From Amycolatopsis orientalis DSM 43388 (GTDB lineage Bacteria > Actinomycetota > Actinomycetes > Mycobacteriales > Pseudonocardiaceae): DNA of 64,000 nucleotides. Below the pieces are notes generated by a model that was given only the letters and a program-made list of their open reading frames with translations, searched no databases and was not told where the DNA came from. The position numbers and the translations under genes are program-made. This document shows, one piece after another, positions 19,216 through 27,703 of the stretch. The stretch's first letter is position 1; each line of letters starts with the position of its first letter. The stretch lies in assembly GCF_000411975.1 (NCBI RefSeq), contig NZ_ASXG01000039.1, forward strand, positions 1 to 64,000, in the 5' to 3' direction.

Positions 19216-19773
19216 ATGAGCCAAGCACTCGCTCTCTTCATGCTGACTTTGGTCGCGCTTTCCGGAGAGCAGCCGGGCCCGGCGATGACCATGGCCAAGC
19301 GTCTCGACACCGTGCTGCTCGCCCCCATGGCGAACACAGCCGCGTTCACCGGCCTGCTGCTCGCCGGAGCCACTGCCTGGGGCTTCTTCCGGCATTGGTG
19401 GGTGCTGGTGAAATTCGGCCTGACGCTCGTCCAGCTGTACGCCGGGATTTTCCTGCTCTCGCCCGCGCTCACCAAGGCCGCGGCGACCGGCAGCCCAGTC
19501 TGGCCGCAGGCTGCGGGCGCCGCGTTGATGGCGAGCGGGCTGGCGTTCCAGGTGTGGATCTCGGTGGCCAAACCATGGTCGCGCACCCCCTGGTCCGCCG
19601 CGGCCAAACCGCGGCCCGCGCCCACGTGGGTCTTCACCGCCGGGCTGGCCGCGCCGATCGCGGACACCGCCGCCGGGCTCGCGGTCGGCTACCCGATGCC
19701 CGCGCTGTCGCTGCTCATGCTCGTCGTGCTGCTCGTCCGGCGGCCGGAAACCCGGCTGCTCAGAGCTGGTTGA
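19216..19773 (+). CDS. DUF2269-like integral membrane protein
   Basis: A 185-residue membrane protein with four or five hydrophobic helices. The segment TAAFTGLLLAGATAWGFFRHWWVLVKFGLTLVQLYAGIF matches the DUF2269-like pattern, in which a GLFRHWWVLVK motif is typical. Members usually carry one more N-terminal helix; here the only in-frame start after the upstream stop codon (19186) is ATG 19216, so the protein may be N-terminally shortened. Its last 14 bases overlap the convergent helicase gene. Function unknown. Confidence 0.7.
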   Translation: MSQALALFMLTLVALSGEQPGPAMTMAKRLDTVLLAPMANTAAFTGLLLAGATAWGFFRHWWVLVKFGLTLVQLYAGIFLLSPALTKAAATGSPVWPQAAGAALMASGLAFQVWISVAKPWSRTPWSAAAKPRPAPTWVFTAGLAAPIADTAAGLAVGYPMPALSLLMLVVLLVRRPETRLLRAG

Positions 19774-22276
19774 CGGCCACGATCCGGACCACGGCACTGC
19801 CTACCTCGTCCGAGGCGCGCAGATCGACCTCCGCGCTGATTCCCCAGTCATGGTCGCCGGCCGGGTCGTCAAAAATCTGCCGGACCCGCCACAGGTCCGG
19901 TTCCTTTTCGATGAGCAGCAACGCCGGACCGCGGGCGTCCGGGCCGATGCCGAGCGAATCGTGCTCGTCGAAGTAGTCCTCGATCGCGTCTTCCCACGCG
20001 TCCGCGTCCCAGCCGGAGGCGGCGTCCAGTGCGCCGAGGTCCTCGTACGCCCGGCGCGAAGCCAGCTCCACCCGGCGGAACAACTCGTTGCGCACCAGCA
20101 CCCGGAACGCCCGCTCGTTGCGCGTGACCGCGGGCGGCTCGGCCGGAGGCCGGTGCGACACCGGGCCTTCCTCGTCCGGGTGCCGCAACGCTTCCCATTC
20201 GTCCAGCAGGCTCGAGTCGACCTGGCGCACCAGTTCGCCGAGCCATTCGATCAGGTCCTGCAGCGATTCGGTCTTCGCCTCGTCCGGCACGGTGTGCCGC
20301 AGCGCGTCGTAGGTGTCGGCGAGGTAGCGCAGCACCAGCCCCTCGGAACGCGCGAGCTGATAAAAGCCCACGTATTCCACGAAGTTCATCGCGCGCTCGT
20401 ACATGTCGCGCACCACCGATTTCGGCGACAGCTCGTAATCCGCCACCCACGGATGCCCGGCGCGATACGACTGGTAGGCCGCGTTGAGCAGTTCCTCCAA
20501 CGGTTTCGGGTACGTGACGGATTCGAGCAGCTCCATCCGCTCGTCGTACTCGATCCCCTCGGCCTTCATCGCCTGCACGGCCTCGCCGCGCGCCTTGAAC
20601 TGCTGCTGCGACAACACCGGCCGCGGATTGTCCACCGTGGATTCCACAATGGACACCACGTCCAGCGCGTACGACGGGGACTCCATGTCCAGCAGTTCGA
20701 TAGCGGCCAACGCGAACGGTGAAAGCGGCTGGTTCAGCGCGAAATCGAACTGCAGGTCCACGGTCAGGCGGACGATGCGGCCCTCGGCGTCCGGCTCGGG
20801 CAGCTGCTCCACCACCCCGGCGGCGAGCAGCGAACGGTAGATCTCGATCGCCCGCAGGATCAGCTTCCGCTGCGTCGGCCGGTCCGAATGGTTGTCCTCC
20901 AGCAGGTGCCGCATCGCGTCGAACGCGTTGCCCGGCCGGGAAATCACGTTCAGCAGCATCGAGTGGCTGACCTGGAAGCTGGACGTGAGCGGTTCCGGCT
21001 CGGCCGCGATCAGCCGCTCGAACGTGCTCTCGGTCCAGTTGACGAAGCCCTCCGGCGCTTTCTTCCGGACGATCTTCTTTTTCTTCTTCGGGTCGTCGCC
21101 CGCCTTCTCCAGCGCCTTCGCGTTCTCCACCACGTGGTCCGGCGCCTGCACGACGACATACCCGTCGGTGTCGTATCCGGCCCGGCCGGCGCGTCCGGCG
21201 ATCTGGTGGAACTCGCGCGCCTTCAAATGCCGCTGCCGCACGCCGTCGTACTTCGTGAGCGCCGAGAACACCACCGTCCGGATCGGCACGTTGATGCCGA
21301 CGCCGAGGGTGTCCGTCCCGCAGATCACCTTCAGCAGCCCGGACTGCGCGAGCGTTTCGACCAGCCGCCGGTACTTCGGCAGCATGCCCGCGTGGTGCAC
21401 GCCGATGCCGTGCCGCACGAGCCGCGAGAGCGTCTTGCCGAACCCGGCGGAGAACCGGAAGTCGCCGAGCAGGTCGGCGATCGCGTCTTTCTCGGCGCGA
21501 GTCGTGACGTTGATGCTCATCAGCGTCTGCGCCCGCTCGATGGCCGCGGCCTGCGAGAAATGCACGACATACACCGGCGCTTGGCCGCCGCCCAGCAACT
21601 CGGACATCGTCTCGTGCAGCGGCGTGAGCGCGTACCGGAAGGTGAGCGGTACCGGCCGCTGCGCCGAGGTGACCACCGCGGTCGGCCGTCCGGTCCGCCG
21701 GGTCAGGTCCTTTTCGAAGAACGAAACGTCGCCGAGCGTGGCCGACATGAGCACGAACTGTGCGTTCGGCAGTTCGATCAGCGGCACCTGCCACGCCCAG
21801 CCGCGGTCCGGTTCCGAATAGAAGTGGAACTCGTCCGCGACGACCTGGCCGACTGGCGCCTCGGCACCGTCGCGCAACGCGATGTTCGCCAAGATTTCCG
21901 CCGTGCAGCAGATGATCGGCGCGTCCGCGTTGACGCTCGAATCGCCGGTCATCATGCCGACGTTCTCGGCCCCGAAGATCTCGATCAGCTGGAAGAACTT
22001 CTCCGAGACCAGTGCCTTGATCGGCGCGGTGTAAAAACTGCGTTTGCCGTGCGCGAGCGCGGTGAAGTGCGCGCCGACCGCCACGAGGCTCTTGCCCGAG
22101 CCGGTCGGCGTGGACAGGATCACGTTGGCTCCGGAGACGACCTCGATCACCGCCTCCTCCTGCGCCGGGTACAGCTCGATGCCCCGTTCCGCCGTCCACG
22201 TCGTGAAGGCTGCGAACAGGGAATCTGCGTCGGGATCCGCTGGCAGGAGGTCGGTGAGAGTCATCGTGTCGCCCAT
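19760..22276 (-). CDS. Ski2-like DEAD/DEAH helicase with DUF3516
   Basis: An 838-residue superfamily 2 helicase, probably acting on RNA or structured nucleic acid. Motif I is STPTGSGKS, motif II is DEFH in VVADEFHFYSEP, motif III MSATLGD, and motif VI HQIAGRAGRAGYD. A Lys-rich KKKKKIVRKK patch lies at about residue 400, and the C-terminal half is DUF3516, which is confined to actinobacteria and relatives. GGGATGG before the ATG at 22276 supports that start; ATG 22264 is possible. It is divergent from the acidic 'primosomal' protein. Confidence 0.93.
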   Translation of the reverse strand: MGDTMTLTDLLPADPDADSLFAAFTTWTAERGIELYPAQEEAVIEVVSGANVILSTPTGSGKSLVAVGAHFTALAHGKRSFYTAPIKALVSEKFFQLIEIFGAENVGMMTGDSSVNADAPIICCTAEILANIALRDGAEAPVGQVVADEFHFYSEPDRGWAWQVPLIELPNAQFVLMSATLGDVSFFEKDLTRRTGRPTAVVTSAQRPVPLTFRYALTPLHETMSELLGGGQAPVYVVHFSQAAAIERAQTLMSINVTTRAEKDAIADLLGDFRFSAGFGKTLSRLVRHGIGVHHAGMLPKYRRLVETLAQSGLLKVICGTDTLGVGINVPIRTVVFSALTKYDGVRQRHLKAREFHQIAGRAGRAGYDTDGYVVVQAPDHVVENAKALEKAGDDPKKKKKIVRKKAPEGFVNWTESTFERLIAAEPEPLTSSFQVSHSMLLNVISRPGNAFDAMRHLLEDNHSDRPTQRKLILRAIEIYRSLLAAGVVEQLPEPDAEGRIVRLTVDLQFDFALNQPLSPFALAAIELLDMESPSYALDVVSIVESTVDNPRPVLSQQQFKARGEAVQAMKAEGIEYDERMELLESVTYPKPLEELLNAAYQSYRAGHPWVADYELSPKSVVRDMYERAMNFVEYVGFYQLARSEGLVLRYLADTYDALRHTVPDEAKTESLQDLIEWLGELVRQVDSSLLDEWEALRHPDEEGPVSHRPPAEPPAVTRNERAFRVLVRNELFRRVELASRRAYEDLGALDAASGWDADAWEDAIEDYFDEHDSLGIGPDARGPALLLIEKEPDLWRVRQIFDDPAGDHDWGISAEVDLRASDEVGSAVVRIVAVNQL

Positions 22277-22416
22277 CGTGCCATCCCGGCGGCGGCCGCG
22301 GGTGCAGGGGAGATCGCGGCTGCTTGCCCCAACCCGTAGGCTTCCGGTACCGCGCGCTGCCGGAGGGGACGGAAAGGCGGGCGCGCACACGGGCGGTACT
22401 CGCGGAGGATTCGGCA

Positions 22417-23670
22417 ATGGCACAGGACATCATCCCGATCGAGCTCGGGCTGCCGCAGGGCGACGTGGTCACCCTCTGGGCCCCGCGGTGGCGGGAGGAC
22501 GGCGAGGAGTGGGAAGCGTTCCTCGGCGACGAGGACGACCTGTACGCCTTCCCGGACGCCGCGCACCTGGCCGCCTTCGTGCGCACGGCCGAGCAGCACG
22601 ACCTGCTCGACCACCCGGCGTGGGACGCGGTGCCCGCGCTGAACGTGCCCGAGCTGATCCCCGACGACGACCACTCCTACGACCTCGTCGGCGTGCCCGA
22701 GCTGGTCGCCGAGGAGCCGGACTCCTGGACGATCGGCGAGCTGGCCGAAATCGTCGGCATCGTCCGTTCGCTCGCCGACGTGTGCGAGCTGGACGAGGTG
22801 CACGAGGTGCTCGACGCGTACGAGGGCTTCTCGCTGCTGGAGCAGGGCCGGCTGCCGTTCACCGGGCGCGAGGGCGAAGCGCTGTGGAACGACCTGTCGA
22901 AGGCCGTCTCCGAGAAGTGGGACATCGTGCTCGACGCGATCGACAACCTGGTGACCGTGCCGGAGGTCGACGCCGCGGTGCTGGAGCAGACCGCCGAGGA
23001 GCTGGCCGCCTTCCACGAGGAGTCCGCCGAGGCGGAGGCCGGGGAAGAGGACGGCGGTCCGGAAGACCTCGAAGTGGTCGACACCGACGACGAGGACGCC
23101 GAGGACGAACCGGTCGGCTTCTGGGGCGAGGTCGGCATCGACCCGATCAAGATCGTCACTTCCGGCGCGGAGTACTACACGCTGCGCTGCTACCTCGACG
23201 ACAAGCCGGTGTTCCTCGGCAGCGAGGGCGAGATCGACGTGTTCAGCTCGCCGAAGGCGCTGCTCAAGGCGATCAAGGCGGGCGACGAACTCGCCGACAC
23301 CGACCTCGCCGGGGTGTCCACTTGGGACGAGGTGCGCGAGAAGGCGGCGGCCGGCGAGCTGGAGATCGAGGTCGACCAGGACAACACCTACGTGTTCCCC
23401 GGCCTCGACGAGGACATCGCCGAGGGCCCGGAGTCGATCGACCCGACCCAGCTGGAGCTGGCCGTCGAGCTGATCACCGACGCGGCCGAATGGGCGGGCG
23501 ACGACACCGTCGAAACCGCGCTGGCGGGCGACGAAAGCCTCGGCTGGCTGGTGTCGTTCGTGCTGCGGCCGGACCCGAGCCGGCTCGAGCCGAGCGCTCC
23601 GTTCGACGCCGAACAGAGCGCCTGGCGCAAGCTGGTTGAGGACTTCGAGAACCGCCTCACGGTGGTCTGA
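22417..23670 (+). CDS. acidic conserved actinobacterial protein, often labelled primosomal protein
   Basis: A 417-residue, very acidic soluble protein (Asp/Glu runs near residues 205-235) conserved in actinobacteria and frequently annotated as primosomal protein without experimental basis. It contains two related segments (DDLYAFPDAAHLAAFVRTA early, and GEIDVFSSPKALLKAIKAG later), suggesting an internal duplication of a roughly 60-residue unit around WAPRW/GFWGEVG. No enzyme motif is visible. The ATG at 22417 has GCGGAGGA nine bases upstream. It is divergent from the DUF3516 helicase, and a shared role with it is inference. Confidence 0.85.
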   Translation: MAQDIIPIELGLPQGDVVTLWAPRWREDGEEWEAFLGDEDDLYAFPDAAHLAAFVRTAEQHDLLDHPAWDAVPALNVPELIPDDDHSYDLVGVPELVAEEPDSWTIGELAEIVGIVRSLADVCELDEVHEVLDAYEGFSLLEQGRLPFTGREGEALWNDLSKAVSEKWDIVLDAIDNLVTVPEVDAAVLEQTAEELAAFHEESAEAEAGEEDGGPEDLEVVDTDDEDAEDEPVGFWGEVGIDPIKIVTSGAEYYTLRCYLDDKPVFLGSEGEIDVFSSPKALLKAIKAGDELADTDLAGVSTWDEVREKAAAGELEIEVDQDNTYVFPGLDEDIAEGPESIDPTQLELAVELITDAAEWAGDDTVETALAGDESLGWLVSFVLRPDPSRLEPSAPFDAEQSAWRKLVEDFENRLTVV

Positions 23671-23675
23671 ACCTT

Positions 23676-24380
23676 CTAGAGCGCGTCGAACACGCTCTCG
23701 GCCGGGGCCCCGGCGGAGAACATCTTCCAGGCGGCGCCGGCGATCGCATCCGGATTCAGGGTGCGGCCGCCGGCGTCGCCGTATTTTTCCCGCTGGGCAA
23801 CGACCATCCGGTGGATGTCGCCGCGTTCGATCAGGCCGCCGATGATGAGGCTGCCCGCGTACACGCCGGTCCCGGCCAGCCCCTCGTGCAGTGTCCGGGC
23901 GTAGTTCCGCAGCGCCGCCGACGACACCGCGAGCGCGCCGAGCGCGGGCATCGGCCGCACCGCGCTGAGCCCGCCGGCGAACAAGAACCCGCCGCGCCCC
24001 CGTGACAGCATGCCCGGCAGCAGCTTGCCGACGACTTCCACCGCGGGGTAGACCCAGCTCATCGCCTTCTGGACGGCATCGACGGTCGCCTCGGCGATGT
24101 CCGCGGGCATGCTGTCCGGCTCGATCGCGGCCGGGCCGTAGTAGGCGACGTCGATGGCACCGAACCGGTCGGCGATTTCGTCGAGTGTCGCTCCGATCCC
24201 GTTCCGGACGTCTCCCACGAACGCTTCCGCGTTTTCGAGTTCGGCCAGATAGGCCGGATGCCGCTCAGCGGTGCGCGAAACGAGCGCGACGCGGTACCCC
24301 TCGTCGGCGAACCGGCGGGCCATCGACATCCCGAGTCCGGGTCCGACGCCGAGTACGACAGCGGTCGGGCGAGTGGTCAT
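23676..24380 (-). CDS. short-chain dehydrogenase-like protein without the Tyr-Lys pair
   Basis: A 234-residue SDR-fold protein. The Rossmann motif is VVLGVGPGLGMSMA (TGxxxGxG replaced by GVGPGLG), with VSRTAERH for the cofactor. The catalytic Tyr-x3-Lys is absent: the region after FAGGLSAVRPMPALG reads ALAVSSAALRNYA, so the Tyr is Leu or Ala and the Lys is Ser. Either another residue substitutes or it is a binding protein. GGGAAGGGAAG precedes the ATG. It is divergent from a TetR gene with two palindromes between, and should be under its control. Confidence 0.85.
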   Translation of the reverse strand: MTTRPTAVVLGVGPGLGMSMARRFADEGYRVALVSRTAERHPAYLAELENAEAFVGDVRNGIGATLDEIADRFGAIDVAYYGPAAIEPDSMPADIAEATVDAVQKAMSWVYPAVEVVGKLLPGMLSRGRGGFLFAGGLSAVRPMPALGALAVSSAALRNYARTLHEGLAGTGVYAGSLIIGGLIERGDIHRMVVAQREKYGDAGGRTLNPDAIAGAAWKMFSAGAPAESVFDAL

Positions 24381-24407
24381 GGCTGGCTTCCCTTCCCCAG
24401 AAGTAAA

Positions 24408-24464
24408 TCGAGGGTACCCTCGACTTCGTTCGCCAAGCTACCACAAAACCCGAGGGTGCCCTCG
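24408..24464. promoter_or_regulatory. two palindromic TetR operators between SDR and TetR genes
   Basis: A perfect 16-bp palindrome TCGAGGGTACCCTCGA (24408-24423) and a near-identical CGAGGGTGCCCTCG (24451-24464), both continued by ACTT. The second lies in the spacer upstream of TACGAT (24471-24476), which ends 6 bases before the TetR ATG. The first lies just upstream of the SDR ribosome binding site. Confidence 0.75.
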
Positions 24465-24482
24465 ACTTTGTACGATGGGCCC

Positions 24483-25040
24483 ATGGCCACCGGATCGAAG
24501 CCGTTGCGCGCGGACGCCGCCCGCAACCGCGACAAGCTGCTGGCCGCCGCGACGCGGGCGTTCGGCGAGCAGGGCCTCGACGCACCCCTCGAGCAGATCG
24601 CCCGCAGCGCCGGAGTCAGCATCGGCACGCTGTACGCGCACTTCCCGACCCGGGAAGCCTTTGTCGACGCGATCCTGCCCGCACAATTAGCCGCGTTGGA
24701 CGAGCTCGCGACAAAGGCGCTGGCGGAGCCGGACCCGTGGCAGGGCTTCACCGGTTTCCTTGACGGACTGTTCGCCTTGCAGGCCAAGGACCACGGCCTC
24801 AGCGACGCCCTCGCCCGGCGGCTGCCGCTGAGTCCTGCCGTCCTTGAGGCGTGCCGCACCGGTTTCGCGCATGCCGGACGGATCATCGACCGGGCAAAGG
24901 AATCCGGTCGGCTGCGGGCGGATTTCGAACCAGCGGATCTCGCTCCGCTGGTTTCCGCGATGTCGCAGCTGATCCATGAACCGGCGGAAACCTGGCGGCG
25001 GCATTTGGCGTTCTTTCTCGACGGGCTCAAGGTCTCGTGA
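24483..25040 (+). CDS. TetR-family repressor
   Basis: A 185-residue TetR protein (helix-turn-helix EQIARSAGVSIGTLYAHF at about residues 36-53). The ATG at 24483 is chosen because TACGAT ends 6 bases before it, giving a leaderless transcript, and because residues upstream in the frame are not protein-like. The two CGAGGGT-type palindromes in front make autoregulation and control of the divergent SDR-like gene likely. Its TGA stop is part of the terminator hairpin shared with the convergent MFS gene. Confidence 0.88.
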   Translation: MATGSKPLRADAARNRDKLLAAATRAFGEQGLDAPLEQIARSAGVSIGTLYAHFPTREAFVDAILPAQLAALDELATKALAEPDPWQGFTGFLDGLFALQAKDHGLSDALARRLPLSPAVLEACRTGFAHAGRIIDRAKESGRLRADFEPADLAPLVSAMSQLIHEPAETWRRHLAFFLDGLKVS

Positions 25041-25075
25041 GTGGCAATCCCGGTTCTAACCGGAATTGCCACTCA
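25038..25075. terminator. bidirectional terminator containing both stop codons
   Basis: TGAGTGGCAAT (25038-25048) pairs with its exact complement at 25065-25075, and CCGGTT (25050-25055) pairs with AACCGG (25058-25063), with one mismatch between. The outer trinucleotides are the stop codons of the TetR gene (+) and the MFS gene (-). There is no T-run, so it may act as a 3' stabiliser as well. Confidence 0.65.
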
Positions 25076-26290
25076 CGTCCCCTGCTCCTCCCGGCTGTCC
25101 GCGCGCACCGGAACCAAACCTATGGCCAGCAGCGGGAAAATCGCCGCCACGCAATACGCCAGCGCATACCGGCTGTCGCCGATCACCAAGCCCAGCAACG
25201 GCGGCGTCGCCGACGCGGCGATGTTCTGCGCGGTGTTCTGCGTCCCCATCGCCCGCCCGGACCACGCGACCCCGGCCAGTTCCGCCGACGCGGTGAAGCC
25301 AAGACCGTTGTCCGCCACCGTGATCACCGCCGCCAGCACCAGCGCGGCGAGCACCAGCCACAGCCACGTCGCGTCCCCGAGCGCGACCAGCAGCATCACG
25401 ACCGCGCTCGCGACGGCGAGCTGCCGCATCGGCCGCAACCGGCTGCCGACCCGGTCCGACCAATACCCGGACGCCAGCCGGCCGAGCGCGCCGAGCACCT
25501 GAGCCACCGCGACGAACACGCCGGCCTGCGCGGCGGTCCACTGATGCTGCGACACCAGGTACACCGGCGCGAAGGCGGACACCGCGAACTGCGGCACCAC
25601 CAGCAGCGCGCTCGCCCCGTGCACTCGCCACAGCCACGGCTTGCGGTACGGCGACGGCGGCCGCTCCCCCTTCGCCGCGCGAGGCGGCCGCGGCGGGTCG
25701 ACGACGAACACGGCGACCAGCAGCGCCACGCCGACCGCGAGCACCGCCGGCAGCAGCATGGCCGCCTGGAACCCCCACTGCGCGGCCAGCGGCGGCAGCC
25801 CGAGCGCGGCCACTCCGACTCCCAGCGGCTGCGCCGTCTGCCGGATCCCCATCGCGACGCCGCGCTCCGATTTCGCGAACCAGCCCATCACGACCCGGCC
25901 GCTCGCCGCGTTCACCGAAGCCGTGCACGCACCGGCTACGAGAAACACCCCAAAGAGAAGTCCGACCGGGTGGTGCCACAGGGCGGCGTACACGAGGAGT
26001 AACCCCGATACGCCCAGGCCCAGCGCCATGATGAGGCGCTCGCCGTAACGGTCCGCAGCCGCACCCCAGGCGATGAGCGTCAGCAGCAGACCGATGCTCG
26101 GCGCCGCGACGACCGTTCCCGCCTGTGCCAGCGTCAACTGGTCGGCCTCGCGCATCGCGGGCACGAGAAACGGCAACCCGTAAAGGAACGAGCAGCTGGC
26201 GGTCTGCGCGGCGAGGCCGAGCGCGAGGATCAGCCACCGTCGCGAACTGCCCTTCTGCCGCACCTGCTCCCCCGCCTCGACCTGCGTCAT
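25073..26290 (-). CDS. major facilitator superfamily transporter
   Basis: A 405-residue MFS protein with 12 predicted helices. The loop 2-3 motif WGAAADRYGERL is a G-x3-D-R-x-G signature, and SGRVVMGWFAKSERGVAMGIRQTAQPLGVG resembles motifs of organic anion or sugar exporters. No substrate can be assigned. The ATG at 26290 is preceded by GGGCGG only 1-2 bases away; the GTG at 26299 is an alternative. A CTCAA/TTGAG palindrome lies 13 bases before the ATG and could be an operator, though no regulator gene is adjacent. Confidence 0.85.
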   Translation of the reverse strand: MTQVEAGEQVRQKGSSRRWLILALGLAAQTASCSFLYGLPFLVPAMREADQLTLAQAGTVVAAPSIGLLLTLIAWGAAADRYGERLIMALGLGVSGLLLVYAALWHHPVGLLFGVFLVAGACTASVNAASGRVVMGWFAKSERGVAMGIRQTAQPLGVGVAALGLPPLAAQWGFQAAMLLPAVLAVGVALLVAVFVVDPPRPPRAAKGERPPSPYRKPWLWRVHGASALLVVPQFAVSAFAPVYLVSQHQWTAAQAGVFVAVAQVLGALGRLASGYWSDRVGSRLRPMRQLAVASAVVMLLVALGDATWLWLVLAALVLAAVITVADNGLGFTASAELAGVAWSGRAMGTQNTAQNIAASATPPLLGLVIGDSRYALAYCVAAIFPLLAIGLVPVRADSREEQGT

Positions 26291-26302
26291 TCCGCCCACC
26301 GT

Positions 26303-26315
26303 CTCAATACTTGAG
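26303..26315. promoter_or_regulatory. palindrome upstream of MFS gene
   Basis: CTCAA-TAC-TTGAG is a perfect 5-3-5 inverted repeat 12 bases upstream of the MFS ATG, in a locally AT-rich stretch (26305-26345) that probably holds the promoter. Confidence 0.35.
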
Positions 26316-26400
26316 AAAATCTTCTTACATAGTGAACGATAGTTGGCATGGCTAACGAACGCAACCGGCTTTCCGCGGCGGTCGCGTACGTAGCCGGGAT

Positions 26401-27492
26401 TCAGCCGAGTGCCGCGTACCCGGGTTTGACGACCTTCTCGATCAGCTCGAGCCGCTCGTCGAAATCGAGGAACGCGGATTTCATCGCGTTGATCGTGAAC
26501 CAGCGGAAGTCGTCGAGACCGAAGCCGAACGTCTCGGCCAGCGCGGCGAATTCACTGGTCATCGTGCAGCCGCTCATCAGCCGGTTGTCGGTGTTGACCG
26601 TGACGCGGAAGCGCAGCCGGGCGAGCAGCCCGATGGGATGTTCGGCCAGCGACGGGACGGTTCCGGTCTGGACGTTCGACGAGGGGCAGATTTCCAGCGG
26701 GATCCGCCGGTCGCGGACGTAGGCGGCCAACCGTCCAAGATGGACATTTCCGTCGGCGCCGGTGCTGATGTCGTCGATGATCCGCACGCCGTGCCCGAGC
26801 CGTTCCGCGCCGCAGTACTGGATTGCCTCGCCGATCGACGGAAGCCCGAACGCTTCGCCGGCATGAATGGTGAAGTGCGCATTGTTCCGGCGCAAATAGT
26901 CGAATGCGTCCAGATTGCGGGTAGGCGGAAATCCTTCCTCCGGTCCGGCGATGTCGAATCCGGCCACCCCGGCGTCGCGGTAGCGCACCGCCAGTTCGGC
27001 GATCTCGAGCGCGCGGGCGTGCTGGCGCATCCCGCACAACAGCGTCCGCACCCGGATCCGGCCGCCGCCCGCGGCTACCCTCCGCGTTCCCTCGGCGAAG
27101 CCCGCTTGGACCGCCTCGACCACTGCATCGAGTGACAGCCCGCGTTCCACGAACAGCTCCGGCGCGTACCGCAGCTCGGCGTAGACCACCCCGTCCGCGG
27201 CCAGGTCTTCGACCGCTTCCGCGGCAACCCTGACCAGCGCTTCCTCCGTTTGCATCACGCCACACGTGTGGGCGAACGTTTCGAGGTAGGACACCAGCGA
27301 ACCGGAGTCCGCCGCGGCGCGGAACCAGCGGCCCAGCTCGTCCGGATCCGTCGCGGGAAGGTCCCGGTAGCCGAGACTCTCGGCGAGTTCGGCGACCGTG
27401 CCCGGCCGCAAACCTCCGTCGAGGTGGTCGTGGAGCAGGACCTTGGGGGCGCGGCGCAGGATCTCCGCGCTCAGCGGGGTTACGTCCGACAT
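26401..27492 (-). CDS. add: adenosine deaminase
   Basis: Deaminates adenosine and deoxyadenosine to inosine and deoxyinosine in purine salvage. The 363-residue zinc amidohydrolase shows HDHLDG (zinc His pair, near residue 22), the catalytic HAGE (about residue 205), GHGVRI, and SSN then NTDN with the zinc-binding Asp. The ATG is preceded by TACCGT (27504-27499 on this strand) ending 6 bases away and no Shine-Dalgarno, so it appears leaderless and monocistronic. It complements the nucleoside importer at 29-36 kb. Confidence 0.95.
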   Translation of the reverse strand: MSDVTPLSAEILRRAPKVLLHDHLDGGLRPGTVAELAESLGYRDLPATDPDELGRWFRAAADSGSLVSYLETFAHTCGVMQTEEALVRVAAEAVEDLAADGVVYAELRYAPELFVERGLSLDAVVEAVQAGFAEGTRRVAAGGGRIRVRTLLCGMRQHARALEIAELAVRYRDAGVAGFDIAGPEEGFPPTRNLDAFDYLRRNNAHFTIHAGEAFGLPSIGEAIQYCGAERLGHGVRIIDDISTGADGNVHLGRLAAYVRDRRIPLEICPSSNVQTGTVPSLAEHPIGLLARLRFRVTVNTDNRLMSGCTMTSEFAALAETFGFGLDDFRWFTINAMKSAFLDFDERLELIEKVVKPGYAALG

Positions 27493-27703
27493 GCTCCAAC
27501 GGTAGCCTCGCTGTCATTCCCCTACCTGGCCGTAACCGAGCGCACCGGAACAACCCTCTGCTCAGCACTGTGCGCAAGGAATCGGCCATCCGGGTGGCAC
27601 GGGTCTTATCCGCGTTCCCCGGGGGCCATACGCACAGCAATTTTCTTCATCGATAAGCTCGGGTCAGTCCCTTCCATTTTCCCCGCCGACGAAGGACACC
27701 GCA

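Noticed and set aside
26348-26722. Plus-strand frame starting MANERNRLSAAVAYVAG beside the MFS promoter
   Set aside because: Only the first 17 residues lie outside the antisense of the adenosine deaminase gene; no ribosome binding site, and the rest is a shadow.
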